A DNA stretch of 64,000 nt from the NCBI RefSeq assembly GCF_008014745.1, contig NZ_VPFD01000008.1, positions 62,001-126,000 on the forward strand, read 5' to 3'. The stretch comes from Massilia arenae. GTDB lineage: Bacteria > Pseudomonadota > Gammaproteobacteria > Burkholderiales > Burkholderiaceae_D. Each line of letters opens with the position of its first letter. Within the stretch, counting starts at the first letter, position 1. This document shows positions 24,215-33,278 of the stretch, one piece after another. A model generated the notes under the pieces. It was not told where the DNA came from. It did not search any database and worked only from the letters and a program-made list of their open reading frames with translations. The position numbers were made by a program, and so were the translations under genes.

Positions 24215-25063
24215 ATGTACAAGACCATCGTGGTTCATGTCGACGGCAGTCCTGAGCAAGAGGCGCGCCTGGTTGCCGGCGCCCTGCTTGCCAATGCCTT
24301 CGACGCCCACCTCGTCGGCAGCGCCGCCACCGGCATTTCCTGGTTCGACTATTCCCTGCTGGTCGGCTCGATGGGCGCGCCGATGATGCCCGAATCCGAT
24401 TTCAGCGGGGTGCGCGACGCGGTCGAGGCGCGGCTCGAAGAATTCAGCACCGCCGTCCAGCGTCACGGCGTCAACAGTTTCGAAACGCGTATGCTCGAAG
24501 ACGACGCCCGCTACGCCCTGCTGCTCGAATCGCGCTACGCCGACCTCGTGATCGTCAGCCGCGACGGCGAGCCGATCGCCGTGCCGGGTATTCCGGCCCA
24601 GGCGCGCGGCTTGCCCGAATACGTCGCACTGCACGGCGCGCGTCCCGTGCTGGTCGTGCCGCCCGGCTGGAAACAACGGGCCCTGCCCGGCACCGCCGTC
24701 GTCGGCTGGGACGGCAGCATGCAGGCGATCCGCGCGATCTCCGCCGCCCTGCCCCTGCTACGGCAGGCGGATGCAGTCAAGCTCGCGCTCATCAATCCCG
24801 GCGCCATGGCCGAGATGCATGGAGAAGAACCGGGCGCCGACATGGCGCTGCACCTGGCGCGCCACGGGGTCAAAGTCGACGTCGTTATCGAGACCACTCG
24901 CAGCAGCACCGGCGAGGCGCTCCTGAAGGTCGCGCGCGAGCACGATGCCGGCTTGCTGGTCACAGGCGCCTTCGGCCACAGCCGCTACCGCGAGTTCGTC
25001 CTCGGCGGCGTCACCCGCTCCCTGCTGGCGGGCAGCACGACGCCGCTCCTGATCGCGCACTGA
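24215..25063 (+). CDS. Universal stress protein, tandem UspA domains
   Basis: A 282-residue protein with two Usp domains (about 1-150 and 155-282). The first starts MYKTIVVHVDGSPEQEAR. The second holds the nucleotide-binding motif GAFGHSRYREFVLGGVTRSLL in part, that is GxxGHSR followed by nine residues and GGVTRSLL, so only the second domain is likely to bind ATP. The ATG follows AAAGGA. phaC starts 11 bases after its stop, so the two are probably one operon under the upstream FNR/ANR box. Tandem Usps of this kind are linked to survival under low oxygen and energy stress. Confidence 0.9.
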   Translation: MYKTIVVHVDGSPEQEARLVAGALLANAFDAHLVGSAATGISWFDYSLLVGSMGAPMMPESDFSGVRDAVEARLEEFSTAVQRHGVNSFETRMLEDDARYALLLESRYADLVIVSRDGEPIAVPGIPAQARGLPEYVALHGARPVLVVPPGWKQRALPGTAVVGWDGSMQAIRAISAALPLLRQADAVKLALINPGAMAEMHGEEPGADMALHLARHGVKVDVVIETTRSSTGEALLKVAREHDAGLLVTGAFGHSRYREFVLGGVTRSLLAGSTTPLLIAH

Positions 25064-25073
25064 GCGCAACCGC

Positions 25074-26885
25074 ATGCCGCGAGCCTCCGCCATGGCGCCC
25101 GATACTCGCCCGAATGCCCGCCCCGATGCCGCCGGCAGCACGCGCCGGCTCGAAGGCAGTGCCTGGCTCGGCGGCACCCACCGCCATGCGCGGGTCGCCG
25201 GTGGGCAAGTCCATGCCGACCTCGTACTGTGGGCCTGGCTTGGGCGCCTCACCGGCAACCTGTCGCCGGCCGCGCTCGCCATGGCCTGGTTCGACTGGGC
25301 CAGCCACCTCATGATGTCGCCCGACAAGCAGCACGAGCTGGCGACCGACGCCACCCTCGGCTGGCAGCGCTGGCTGCAATACCTGGTCACGCCGGCCGCC
25401 GATGGCGCCGACCTGGTGCGGCCGCTGGCCCAGGATAAACGTTTCGTCGATCCGGCCTGGAACACCTCGCCCTGGCACCAGCTCAGCCAGGGCTTCCTGC
25501 TGAGCCAGCAGTGGTGGCACCGCGCCACCTCCACCGTGCGCGGCGTCGCGCCGCACCATGCCGATGTCGTCACCTTCGTCGCGCGGCAGATGCTCGACTG
25601 CGTGGCGCCGTCGAACTTCGTCACCACCAACCCCGTCGTGCAGCGCGCCGTGCTGGCCAGCGGCGGGATGAACCTGGCCAATGGCGCCGCGCGCGCCTGG
25701 CGCGACGTGCAAAGCCTGCTCGCAGGCACGCCACGCGTGGTCAACTTCCGGCCGGGGCGCGAGGTGGCCGTCACGCCAGGCAAGGTGGTGATGCAGAACC
25801 GGCTCATCGAGCTGCTGCGCTACGACCCGGTCGGCCCCGACGTGCACGAAGTGCCGCTGTTGATCGTGCCGGCCTGGATCATGAAGTTCTACATCCTCGA
25901 CCTGTCGCCGCACAATTCCCTGGTGCGCTACCTGGTCGAGCGCGGCCATACCGTGTACATGGTGTCCTGGAAGAATCCGCAAGCCGAAGACCGCGACCTC
26001 ACCATGGACGACTACCGCCAGCTGGGCATCACTGCGGCGCTCGACGCCATCGTGGCCCAGACCGGCGCCAGCAAGATCAATGCCGCCGGCTATTGCCTGG
26101 GCGGCACCCTGCTCGCGATCGCCGCCGCCGCGATGGCGCGCGACCACGACCGGCGCCTGGCCAGCATCTCGCTGCTGGCGGCCCAGGTCGACTTTACCGA
26201 GCCCGGCGAGCTGTCGCTGTTCATCGACGACAGCCAGGTCAGCTTCCTCGAAGCCGCCATGTGGCAGCAGGGCTACCTCGACACGCGCCAGATGGCCGGC
26301 GCCTTCCAGCTGCTGCGCTCCAACGACCTGATCTGGTCGCGGCGCCTGCGCCACTACCTGCTCGACCTGCCCGAGCAGGAGAGCGACCTCATGTCCTGGA
26401 ACGCCGACGCCACCCGCATGCCCTATCGCATGCACGCCGAATACCTGCACCGCCTGTTCCTGCGTAACAGCCTGGCCAGTTCGCGCTACGTGGCAGGCGG
26501 GCATCCCGTCTCGCTGAGCGATATCGACGTGCCGATCTGCGCAGTCGGCACGCTCACCGACCACGTCGCGCCATGGCGCTCGGTGTACAAGATCATCCCG
26601 CTCACCGACACCGAGATCACTTTCATTCTCACCAGCGGCGGCCACAATGCCGGCGTGGTTGCCCCGCCGGGCAGTCCCAACCGCAGCTACCAGATCGCTG
26701 TGCACCGCCATGACGATCCCTACATCGATCCCGACCGCTGGCTGGCGCGCGTGCCCCAGCTCGAAGGCAGTTGGTGGCCCGCCTGGGATCAATGGCTCTT
26801 ACGCCATGCCGGCAAGCATGTCGCGCCGCCGGCGCCGATCCCACACACGGCGCCGGCACCGGGCGACTACGTCCTTCAGCAATAG
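25074..26885 (+). CDS. phaC: Class I polyhydroxyalkanoate synthase
   Basis: A 603-residue PHA synthase that polymerises (R)-3-hydroxyacyl-CoA, chiefly 3-hydroxybutyryl-CoA, at the granule surface. The lipase-like box is AAGYCLGGTLLA with nucleophile Cys341. The other triad residues are Asp496 (TDHVAPWRSVYK) and His524 (TSGGHNAGVV). The N-terminal domain (about 50-230) and the length fit class I. The N-terminal 30 residues are Pro/Ala/Arg-rich, and the start may be the ATG six codons later. No phaA or phaB is adjacent. Coupling to usp and the FNR/ANR box suggests a role as an electron and carbon sink at low oxygen. Confidence 0.92.
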   Translation: MPRASAMAPDTRPNARPDAAGSTRRLEGSAWLGGTHRHARVAGGQVHADLVLWAWLGRLTGNLSPAALAMAWFDWASHLMMSPDKQHELATDATLGWQRWLQYLVTPAADGADLVRPLAQDKRFVDPAWNTSPWHQLSQGFLLSQQWWHRATSTVRGVAPHHADVVTFVARQMLDCVAPSNFVTTNPVVQRAVLASGGMNLANGAARAWRDVQSLLAGTPRVVNFRPGREVAVTPGKVVMQNRLIELLRYDPVGPDVHEVPLLIVPAWIMKFYILDLSPHNSLVRYLVERGHTVYMVSWKNPQAEDRDLTMDDYRQLGITAALDAIVAQTGASKINAAGYCLGGTLLAIAAAAMARDHDRRLASISLLAAQVDFTEPGELSLFIDDSQVSFLEAAMWQQGYLDTRQMAGAFQLLRSNDLIWSRRLRHYLLDLPEQESDLMSWNADATRMPYRMHAEYLHRLFLRNSLASSRYVAGGHPVSLSDIDVPICAVGTLTDHVAPWRSVYKIIPLTDTEITFILTSGGHNAGVVAPPGSPNRSYQIAVHRHDDPYIDPDRWLARVPQLEGSWWPAWDQWLLRHAGKHVAPPAPIPHTAPAPGDYVLQQ

Positions 26886-26910
26886 CTTAGCGCTCTCGTT
26901 CTGCTCCATT

Positions 26911-26937
26911 GCGCCGGCCAGCGCCTCCGGCCGGCGC
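26911..26937 (+). terminator. GC-rich hairpin after phaC
   Basis: A perfect 9-bp stem (GCGCCGGCC / GGCCGGCGC) with a 9-base loop, 26 bases past the phaC stop. It is followed by tandem GCGCAGGCCG copies rather than a U-tract, so it is at best a weak terminator. Confidence 0.4.
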
Positions 26938-27016
26938 GCAGGCCGGCGCGCAGGCCATTCATGCCGCCATCTCTACCCAACTTCTCACCCTGTCGGCTGA
27001 TATTTACAGCCCTCAA

Positions 27017-27031
27017 GAAACTTCAAGTTTC
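27017..27031. promoter_or_regulatory. Short dyad upstream of the aldehyde oxidoreductase operon
   Basis: GAAACTT-C-AAGTTTC is a perfect 7-bp inverted repeat about 140 bases before paoA, in an A+T-richer spot. It could be an operator for the oxidoreductase genes. No matching regulator gene is next to it. Confidence 0.35.
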
Positions 27032-27168
27032 AAGGGAACGCGGCCTTCGCGGCAGCTGACTTAGAATCAATTCGACAACTCCGCAAGCCCTTCCACATCT
27101 GTCGGCGCCGCAGTATTGACGCCGAGAACAGGCGTGGGCAACGCACTCTAGAGAAGGAAGCCACAAGC

Positions 27169-27822
27169 ATGGACCAATTCAGCGACGTCAAGCTCACCCG
27201 GCGCGACCTGTTGATCGCCGGCGCCCTGTCGGTATCGACCGCGGCCGTCCCGGGCGCGCATGCCCAGCAGGCCGCACCAATGGCTGACGCGACCACCACT
27301 CCCGAGCCGGTCACCACCGGCGTCACTTTCACCGTCAACGGCAAGCCGGTCACCCTACAGCTGGACACGCGCACCAGCCTGCTCGACGCGCTGCGCGAGC
27401 ACCTGCACCTGACCGGTTCCAAGAAGGGTTGCGACCAGGGCCAGTGCGGCGCCTGCACCGTCATCATGGACGGCCGCCGCATCAATTCCTGCCTGTCGCT
27501 GGCCGTCATGCACGAAGGCGCCAACATCACCACCATCGAGGGCCTCGGCACGCCTGAGAAGCTCCATCCGATGCAGGCCGCCTTCATCAAGCACGACGGC
27601 TACCAGTGCGGCTACTGTACCCCCGGTCAGATCTGTGCCAGCGTGTCCGTGATCGAGGAAATCCGCCAGGGCATTCCAAGCCACGTGACCGCCGACCTGA
27701 ACGTAAAACCACTGCTGTCCGTGGAAGAGATCCGCGAACGCATGAGCGGCAATATCTGCCGATGTGGCGCCTACTCGAACATCATAGACGCGATCACCGA
27801 AGTGGGAGGGGTCAAGGCATGA
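27169..27822 (+). CDS. paoA: Periplasmic aldehyde oxidoreductase, [2Fe-2S] subunit
   Basis: A 217-residue small subunit of a PaoABC-type molybdenum enzyme (xanthine oxidase family). It has a twin-arginine signal ([18 protein letters not shown]), so the folded complex is exported to the periplasm. The plant-type [2Fe-2S] ligands are in [12 protein letters not shown] and the CxxC-type second cluster in [10 protein letters not shown] and NICRCGAY. The stop overlaps the next start (ATGA). E. coli PaoABC oxidises aromatic aldehydes and is thought to detoxify them. The cytosolic chaperone PaoD (XdhC family), needed for cofactor insertion, is not in this window. Confidence 0.92.
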   Translation: MDQFSDVKLTRRDLLIAGALSVSTAAVPGAHAQQAAPMADATTTPEPVTTGVTFTVNGKPVTLQLDTRTSLLDALREHLHLTGSKKGCDQGQCGACTVIMDGRRINSCLSLAVMHEGANITTIEGLGTPEKLHPMQAAFIKHDGYQCGYCTPGQICASVSVIEEIRQGIPSHVTADLNVKPLLSVEEIRERMSGNICRCGAYSNIIDAITEVGGVKA

Positions 27823-28772
27823 AGGCATTTACCTATCAGCGCGCCACTTCGCCGGCCCAGGCCGCCCAGCTCGTCGCCCGCACCCCGAACGCCCGCTTCA
27901 TCGCTGGCGGCACGAATCTGCTCGACCTCATGAAACTCGAGATCGAGACCCCGACCGCCCTGGTCGACGTCAACGGCCTGGGCTTCGACAAGATCGAGCC
28001 GACTTCGGATGGCGGCCTGCGCGTGGGCGCCCTGGTGCGCAATACCGACCTGGCGGCCGACGCGCGCGTGCGCAAGGATTACGCCGTGCTGTCACGCGCC
28101 CTGCTGGCGGGCGCCTCGACCCAGTTGCGCAACAAGGCAACCACCTCGGGCAACCTGCTGCAGCGCACCCGTTGCCCCTATTTCTACGATACGGCGCAGA
28201 AGTGCAACAAGCGCCAGCCGGGCAGCGGCTGCGCCGCCATCGGCGGCTTTACCCGCCACCACGCGGTAGTCGGCGCCAGCGAAGCCTGCATCGCCGTGCA
28301 CCCGAGCGATATGGCGATCGCCATGCGTCTGCTCGACGCCGAGGTGGAAACCGTGAAGGCCGACGGCAGCATGCGCAGCATCCCGATCGCCGACTTCCAC
28401 CGCCTTCCGGGCAACACCCCGCATATCGAGACCGTGCTCGAACCGGGCGAATTGATCACTTCCGTCAAATTGCCAAAGCCCTTGGGCGGCGTGCACGCCT
28501 ACCGCAAGGTGCGCGACCGCGCCTCCTATGCTTTCGCGCTGGTGTCGGTGGCCACCGTGATCCTGCCCGACGGTAGCGGCCGCGTGGCGGTCGGCGGCGT
28601 GGCCCACAAGCCGTGGCGCGTCGAAGAGGCGGAACGCCAGATGGCGCAAGGCGCCAAGGCGGTGTCGGATCGCCTGATGGCCGGCGCCCGCACCACCGAG
28701 GACAACGCGTTCAAGGTGGCCCTGGTGCACCGCACTCTCGCCGAAGCGATCAACGCAGCGAAGAAAGGCTGA
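27819..28772 (+). CDS. paoB: Periplasmic aldehyde oxidoreductase, FAD-binding subunit
   Basis: A 317-residue FAD subunit. The FAD-binding motif [15 protein letters not shown] lies at about 21-36. The segment [19 protein letters not shown] with further cysteines at GSGCAAI and EACIAVHP matches the extra [4Fe-4S] insert of E. coli PaoB, which is unusual in the family. The ATG at 27819 overlaps the paoA stop by four bases. The frame is also open upstream inside paoA, but that is a shadow. It passes electrons between the 2Fe-2S subunit and the acceptor. Confidence 0.92.
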   Translation: MKAFTYQRATSPAQAAQLVARTPNARFIAGGTNLLDLMKLEIETPTALVDVNGLGFDKIEPTSDGGLRVGALVRNTDLAADARVRKDYAVLSRALLAGASTQLRNKATTSGNLLQRTRCPYFYDTAQKCNKRQPGSGCAAIGGFTRHHAVVGASEACIAVHPSDMAIAMRLLDAEVETVKADGSMRSIPIADFHRLPGNTPHIETVLEPGELITSVKLPKPLGGVHAYRKVRDRASYAFALVSVATVILPDGSGRVAVGGVAHKPWRVEEAERQMAQGAKAVSDRLMAGARTTEDNAFKVALVHRTLAEAINAAKKG

Positions 28773-28776
28773 TCCC

Positions 28777-30984
28777 ATGAAATTCACCACTGCAGCCACC
28801 ACCAATCCCATCGACCGCCAGCGCTACGTCGGCCAGCCGCTCGACCGCATCGATGGCCCGCTCAAGTGCACCGGCATGGCGCCCTACGCCTACGAGCACC
28901 ACAAGGAAGTGCCGAACGCCGCCCACGGCTTCGTGGTCGGTTCCAGCATCGCCAAGGGCCGCATCGCCTCGGTCGAGATCGAGGCCGCGCGCCGCGCGCC
29001 TGGCGTACTGGCCGTGGTCACGGCCGCCAATGCCGGCAAGCTGGGTAAAGGCGACATGAACGTCGCCCATCTGCTGGCCGGCCCCAAGGTCGAGCACTAC
29101 CACCAGGCCGTGGCGCTGGTGGTCGCCGAGACCTTCGAGCAGGCGCGCGCCGCGTCCCACCTGGTGCGCGTGAAATATGTCGAAGAGAAAGGCAAGTTCG
29201 ACCTGGCCGCCGAGAAGGACAAGGCGGTAAAGCCCACCTGGGAATCCGACCCGCCCGACTCCAAGGCCGGCAACTTCCAGCGCGGTTTCGATACCGCCCC
29301 GGTAAAACTCGACGCCACCTATACCACCCCGGACCAGTCGCACGCGATGATGGAGCCGCACGCCACCACCGCGGTCTGGGAAGGCGACAAGCTGACGGTA
29401 TGGACCTCGAACCAGATGATCGCCTGGTGCGTCAACGACCTGTCGAAGACGCTGAACATCCCGAAGGACAAGGTGCGCGTAATCTCGCCCTATGTCGGCG
29501 GCGGCTTCGGCTCCAAGTTGTTCCTGCGCGCCGACGCCCTGCTGGCGTCCCTCGGCGCGCGCGCGGCCAAGCGCCCGGTCAAGGTGGCGCTGCACCGTCA
29601 CCTGATCTTCAATAACACCACCCACCGCCCGGCCACCATCCAGCGCATCCGCATCGGCGCCGGCCGCGACGGCCGCATCACGGCCATCGGCCACGAATCC
29701 TGGAACGGCAACCTGCCCAAGGGCAGCTCGGAAGTCGCCACCCAGCAGACCCGCCTGCTGTACGCCGGCGCCGACCGCATGACCGCGACCCGCGTCGCCA
29801 TGCTCGACCTGCCGGAAGGGAATGCGATGCGCGCGCCGGGCGAGGCGCCGGGCATGATGGCGCTCGAGGTGGCGATCGACGAAATGGCCGAAAAGCTCAA
29901 CATCGACCCGGTGCAGTTCCGCATCCTGAACGACACCAAGGTCGATCCCGAAAAGCCGATCCGCAAATTCTCGGAGCGCCGCTTCGTCGAGTGCATGCGC
30001 ATGGGCGCCGAGAAGTTCGGCTGGAACAAGCGCAATCCCAAGCCGGGCCAGACCCGAGATGGGCGCTGGCTGATCGGCTACGGCGTGGCCTCGGCCTTCC
30101 GCAACAGCCCGGTGATGAAGTCGGCGGCGCGGGTGCGGCTCACCGGCGAAGGCAAGGTGATCGTCGAAACCGACATGACCGATATCGGCACTGGCAGCTA
30201 CACCATCATCGGCCAGACCGCAGCCGAAATGCTCGGCGTGCCGCTCGAGCAGGTCGAGGTGCGCCTGGGCGATTCCAGCTTCCCGACGTCCGCCGGCTCG
30301 GGCGGCCAGTGGGGCGCGAACAGCTCGACCTCGGGCGTGTACGCCGCCTGCGCCAAGCTGCGCGAACAGGTCGCCGCCAAGCTTGGCGTCAAGGAGAGCG
30401 AGGCCGAATTCGTGGACGGCACGGTCCGCACTGGCGGGCGCAACCTGCCGCTGGCGCAAGCCGCCGCCGGCGGCGAGCTGGTGGCCGAGGACACGATCGA
30501 ATTTACCGGTGGCCTGGACAAGAAGAACCAGCTGTCGACCTTCGGCGCCCACTTCGTCGAAGTCGCGGTCGACGCGGTCACTGGTGAAGTCCGGGTGCGG
30601 CGCATGCTGGCCGTGTGCGCGGCAGGCCGCATCCTTAATCCCAAGCAGGCGCGCAGCCAGGTGATCGGCGCGATGACGATGGGCGTGGGCGCGGCGCTGA
30701 TGGAACACCTGGTGGTCGACAAGCGCCTCGGCTTCTTCGCCAACCACGATCTCGCCACCTACGAGGTGCCTGTGCACGCCGACATCCCGCACCAGGAAGT
30801 CGTCTTCCTCAAGGAAGAAGACGAGCTGTCCTCGCCCATGAAGGCCAAGGGCGTCGGTGAACTCGGTATCTGCGGTGTCGGCGCCGCGGTCGCGAATGCG
30901 ATCTACAACGCCACCGGCGCGCGGGTGCGCGAATACCCGATCACGCTCGACAAGCTGATCGAGAAGATGCCGCTGCCGGCCTGA
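28777..30984 (+). CDS. paoC: Periplasmic aldehyde oxidoreductase, molybdenum-binding subunit (copy 1)
   Basis: A 735-residue large subunit that binds the molybdenum cofactor and carries the active site. The family blocks are PYVGGGFGSK (Moco contact), MRAPGEAPGMMALE, TDIGTGSYTI and the catalytic Glu in KAKGVGELGI. It begins 4 bases after paoB. There is no signal peptide, as expected when export relies on the Tat signal of PaoA. It is followed by a hairpin-plus-T-run and then a second, highly similar copy. This copy is closest to the other subunit genes and so is probably the main partner. Confidence 0.92.
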   Translation: MKFTTAATTNPIDRQRYVGQPLDRIDGPLKCTGMAPYAYEHHKEVPNAAHGFVVGSSIAKGRIASVEIEAARRAPGVLAVVTAANAGKLGKGDMNVAHLLAGPKVEHYHQAVALVVAETFEQARAASHLVRVKYVEEKGKFDLAAEKDKAVKPTWESDPPDSKAGNFQRGFDTAPVKLDATYTTPDQSHAMMEPHATTAVWEGDKLTVWTSNQMIAWCVNDLSKTLNIPKDKVRVISPYVGGGFGSKLFLRADALLASLGARAAKRPVKVALHRHLIFNNTTHRPATIQRIRIGAGRDGRITAIGHESWNGNLPKGSSEVATQQTRLLYAGADRMTATRVAMLDLPEGNAMRAPGEAPGMMALEVAIDEMAEKLNIDPVQFRILNDTKVDPEKPIRKFSERRFVECMRMGAEKFGWNKRNPKPGQTRDGRWLIGYGVASAFRNSPVMKSAARVRLTGEGKVIVETDMTDIGTGSYTIIGQTAAEMLGVPLEQVEVRLGDSSFPTSAGSGGQWGANSSTSGVYAACAKLREQVAAKLGVKESEAEFVDGTVRTGGRNLPLAQAAAGGELVAEDTIEFTGGLDKKNQLSTFGAHFVEVAVDAVTGEVRVRRMLAVCAAGRILNPKQARSQVIGAMTMGVGAALMEHLVVDKRLGFFANHDLATYEVPVHADIPHQEVVFLKEEDELSSPMKAKGVGELGICGVGAAVANAIYNATGARVREYPITLDKLIEKMPLPA

Positions 30985-30992
30985 CGCCGCAT

Positions 30993-31030
30993 GCGGGGCG
31001 GCGCCGCGGCGCCGCTCCGCTTCTTTTCTT
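30993..31030 (+). terminator. Terminator between the two paoC copies
   Basis: GCGGGGCGGCGCC and GGCGCCGCTCCGC form a long GC stem with one G-U pair, followed by TTCTTTTCTT. It begins 8 bases past the first paoC stop. It probably ends most transcripts there and lowers expression of the second copy, unless that copy has its own promoter. Confidence 0.7.
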
Positions 31031-31037
31031 GATGCGA

Positions 31038-31055
31038 GCGCCGCGATCGCGGCGC
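31038..31055. promoter_or_regulatory. 18-bp perfect palindrome upstream of paoC copy 2
   Basis: GCGCCGCGATCGCGGCGC reads the same on both strands and ends 17 bases before the second paoC start. It could act as an operator, as a second hairpin of the terminator region, or as mRNA structure near the ribosome-binding site (GGAGAGG). Confidence 0.4.
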
Positions 31056-31072
31056 CTGGAGAGGTCACGCCG

Positions 31073-33274
31073 ATGAAATTCAACACTCCCGCCACCACCA
31101 ATCCGATCGACAGGCTGCGCCACGTCGGCCGCCCCTACGACCGCGTCGACGGCCCGCTCAAGTGCACCGGGCGCGCCACCTATGCCTATGAACACCACCG
31201 CGAAGTGCCGGGCGCGGCGCATGGCATCGTGGTCGGTTCCGCCATCGCAAAGGGGACGGTCGCCGCCATCGACGTCGAGGCGGCGCAGCGCGCGCCGGGT
31301 GTGCTGGCGGTCGTCACCGCCGCCAGCGCCGGTAAACTCGGCAAGGGCGAGAAGAACACCGCGCGCCTGCTCGGCGGGCCGAAGATCGAACACTACCACC
31401 AGGCACTGGCCCTGGTCGTGGCCGAGACCTTCGAGCAGGCCCGCGCCGCCGCCAGCCTGGTGCGCGTGCGCTACCGCGAAGAGAAAGGCAGTTTCGACCT
31501 GGCGAAGGTCAAGGACAGCGGCATCGCGCCCAAGCCGGAGCGCGACTATCCGCCCGATACCCGCGCCGGCGACTTCGAACGCCATTTCGAGCTGGCACCG
31601 GTCAAGCTCGACGCGGTCTACACCACGCCCGACCAGTCGCACGCGATGATGGAACCGCATGCCACCACCGCGCGCTGGGATGGCGGCAAGCTGACGATCT
31701 GGACCTCGAGCCAGATGATCGACTGGTGGCGCAGCGACCTGGCCAAGACCCTGCACATGCGCAAGCAGGACGTGCGCGTGGTCTCGCCGTATATCGGCGG
31801 CGGCTTCGGCGGCAAGCTGTTCCTGCGCGCCGATGCCCTGCTGGCGGCGCTCGGCGCGCGCGCCGCGGGGCGTCCAGTCAAGGTGGCCCTGCAGCGCCAC
31901 CTGGTCTACAACAACACCACCCACCGCCCCAAGACCATCCAGCGCCTGCGCATCGGCGCGGGCCGCGACGGCCGCATCGCCGCGATCGGCCACGAAACCT
32001 GGAACGGCAACCTGCCGGGCGGGCGACCCGAGGTCGCAACCCAGCAGACCCGCCTGCTGTACGCCGGCCAGCACCGCATGACCACCACCCGCGTGGCCGT
32101 GCTCGATCTACCCGAGAGCAATTCGATGCGCGCGCCGGGCGAGGCGCCGGGCCTGATGGCGCTCGAGATCGCGATGGACGAGCTGGCCGAGAAGCTGGGC
32201 ATGGACCCGGTCCAGTTCCGCATCCTGAACGACACCCGGGTCGATCCCGAGAAGCCGATCCGGCCCTTCTCCGAGCGGCGCTTCATCGAGTGCCTGCGCA
32301 CCGGCGCCGAACGCCATGGCTGGAGCAAACGCAACCCGAAGCCGGCGCAGGTGCGCGAAGGCCGCTGGCTGATCGGGCATGGCGTGGCGGCGGCCTTCAG
32401 GAACAGCCCCGTGATCACCTCGGCCGCGCGCGTCAGGCTGCGCGCCGACGGCACGGTGGTCGTCGAGACCGACATGACCGATATCGGCACCGGCAGCTAC
32501 ACCATCATCGCCCAGACCGCGGCCGAGATGCTGGGCGTGCCGCTGACGCAGGTCGAGGTGAAGCTGGGCGACTCCGACTTTCCCGTCTCGGCCGGCTCGG
32601 GCGGCCAGTTCGGCGCCAACAGCGCCACCGCCGGCGTGTACGCGGCCTGCGTCAAGCTGCGCGAGCAGGTGGCCGGCAAGCTGGGACTTGACGGCGAGAC
32701 GGAATTCGTCGACGGCGCCGTGCGCGCGGCGGGCCGCAGCCTGCCGCTGGCGCAGGCGGCGCGGGACGGCGAACTGGTGGCCGAGGACGTGATCGAGTTC
32801 GGCGACCTGGCCAAGAAGAACCAGCTGTCGACCTTCGGCGCCCACTTCGTCGAAGTGGCGGTCGATGCCGTCACCGGAGAAACCCGCGTACGGCGCATGC
32901 TGGCCGTGTGCGCGGCCGGCCGCATCCTCAATCCGAAGGCCGCGCGCAGCCAGGTGATCGGGTCGATGACGATGGGCGTCGGCGGCGCGCTGATGGAGCA
33001 CCTGGTGGTCGACCAGCGCCTGGGCTTCTTCGCCAACCACGACATGGCCACCTACGAGGTGCCGGTGCATGCCGACATCCCGCACCAGGAAGTGATCTTC
33101 CTGGACGAGGAAGACGAATACTCGTCGCCGATGAAGGCCAAGGGCGTCGGTGAGCTGGGCCTGTGCGGGGTCGCGGCGGCGGTGGCCAACGCGATCTACA
33201 ACGCCACCGGCGTGCGCGTACGCGAGTATCCGGTCACGCTCGACAAGCTGCTGGACCGGCTGCCTCCCGTGTGA
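31073..33274 (+). CDS. Aldehyde oxidoreductase molybdenum-binding subunit (copy 2)
   Basis: A 733-residue paralogue of the preceding paoC, co-linear over its whole length and nearly identical in the core. The functional blocks are intact: PYIGGGFGGK, MRAPGEAPGLMALE, TDIGTGSYTI and the catalytic Glu in KAKGVGELGL. Note GGFGGK here against GGFGSK in copy 1, a change next to the Moco-contact loop. No second paoA or paoB accompanies it, so it must share them or be an alternative active-site subunit with a different aldehyde range. Its stop is 4 bases from the convergent cyclase stop. Confidence 0.9.
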   Translation: MKFNTPATTNPIDRLRHVGRPYDRVDGPLKCTGRATYAYEHHREVPGAAHGIVVGSAIAKGTVAAIDVEAAQRAPGVLAVVTAASAGKLGKGEKNTARLLGGPKIEHYHQALALVVAETFEQARAAASLVRVRYREEKGSFDLAKVKDSGIAPKPERDYPPDTRAGDFERHFELAPVKLDAVYTTPDQSHAMMEPHATTARWDGGKLTIWTSSQMIDWWRSDLAKTLHMRKQDVRVVSPYIGGGFGGKLFLRADALLAALGARAAGRPVKVALQRHLVYNNTTHRPKTIQRLRIGAGRDGRIAAIGHETWNGNLPGGRPEVATQQTRLLYAGQHRMTTTRVAVLDLPESNSMRAPGEAPGLMALEIAMDELAEKLGMDPVQFRILNDTRVDPEKPIRPFSERRFIECLRTGAERHGWSKRNPKPAQVREGRWLIGHGVAAAFRNSPVITSAARVRLRADGTVVVETDMTDIGTGSYTIIAQTAAEMLGVPLTQVEVKLGDSDFPVSAGSGGQFGANSATAGVYAACVKLREQVAGKLGLDGETEFVDGAVRAAGRSLPLAQAARDGELVAEDVIEFGDLAKKNQLSTFGAHFVEVAVDAVTGETRVRRMLAVCAAGRILNPKAARSQVIGSMTMGVGGALMEHLVVDQRLGFFANHDMATYEVPVHADIPHQEVIFLDEEDEYSSPMKAKGVGELGLCGVAAAVANAIYNATGVRVREYPVTLDKLLDRLPPV

Positions 33275-33278
33275 AGGT

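Noticed and set aside
28750..31101. Minus-strand open frame of 783 codons
   Set aside because: It is the antisense shadow of paoC copy 1.
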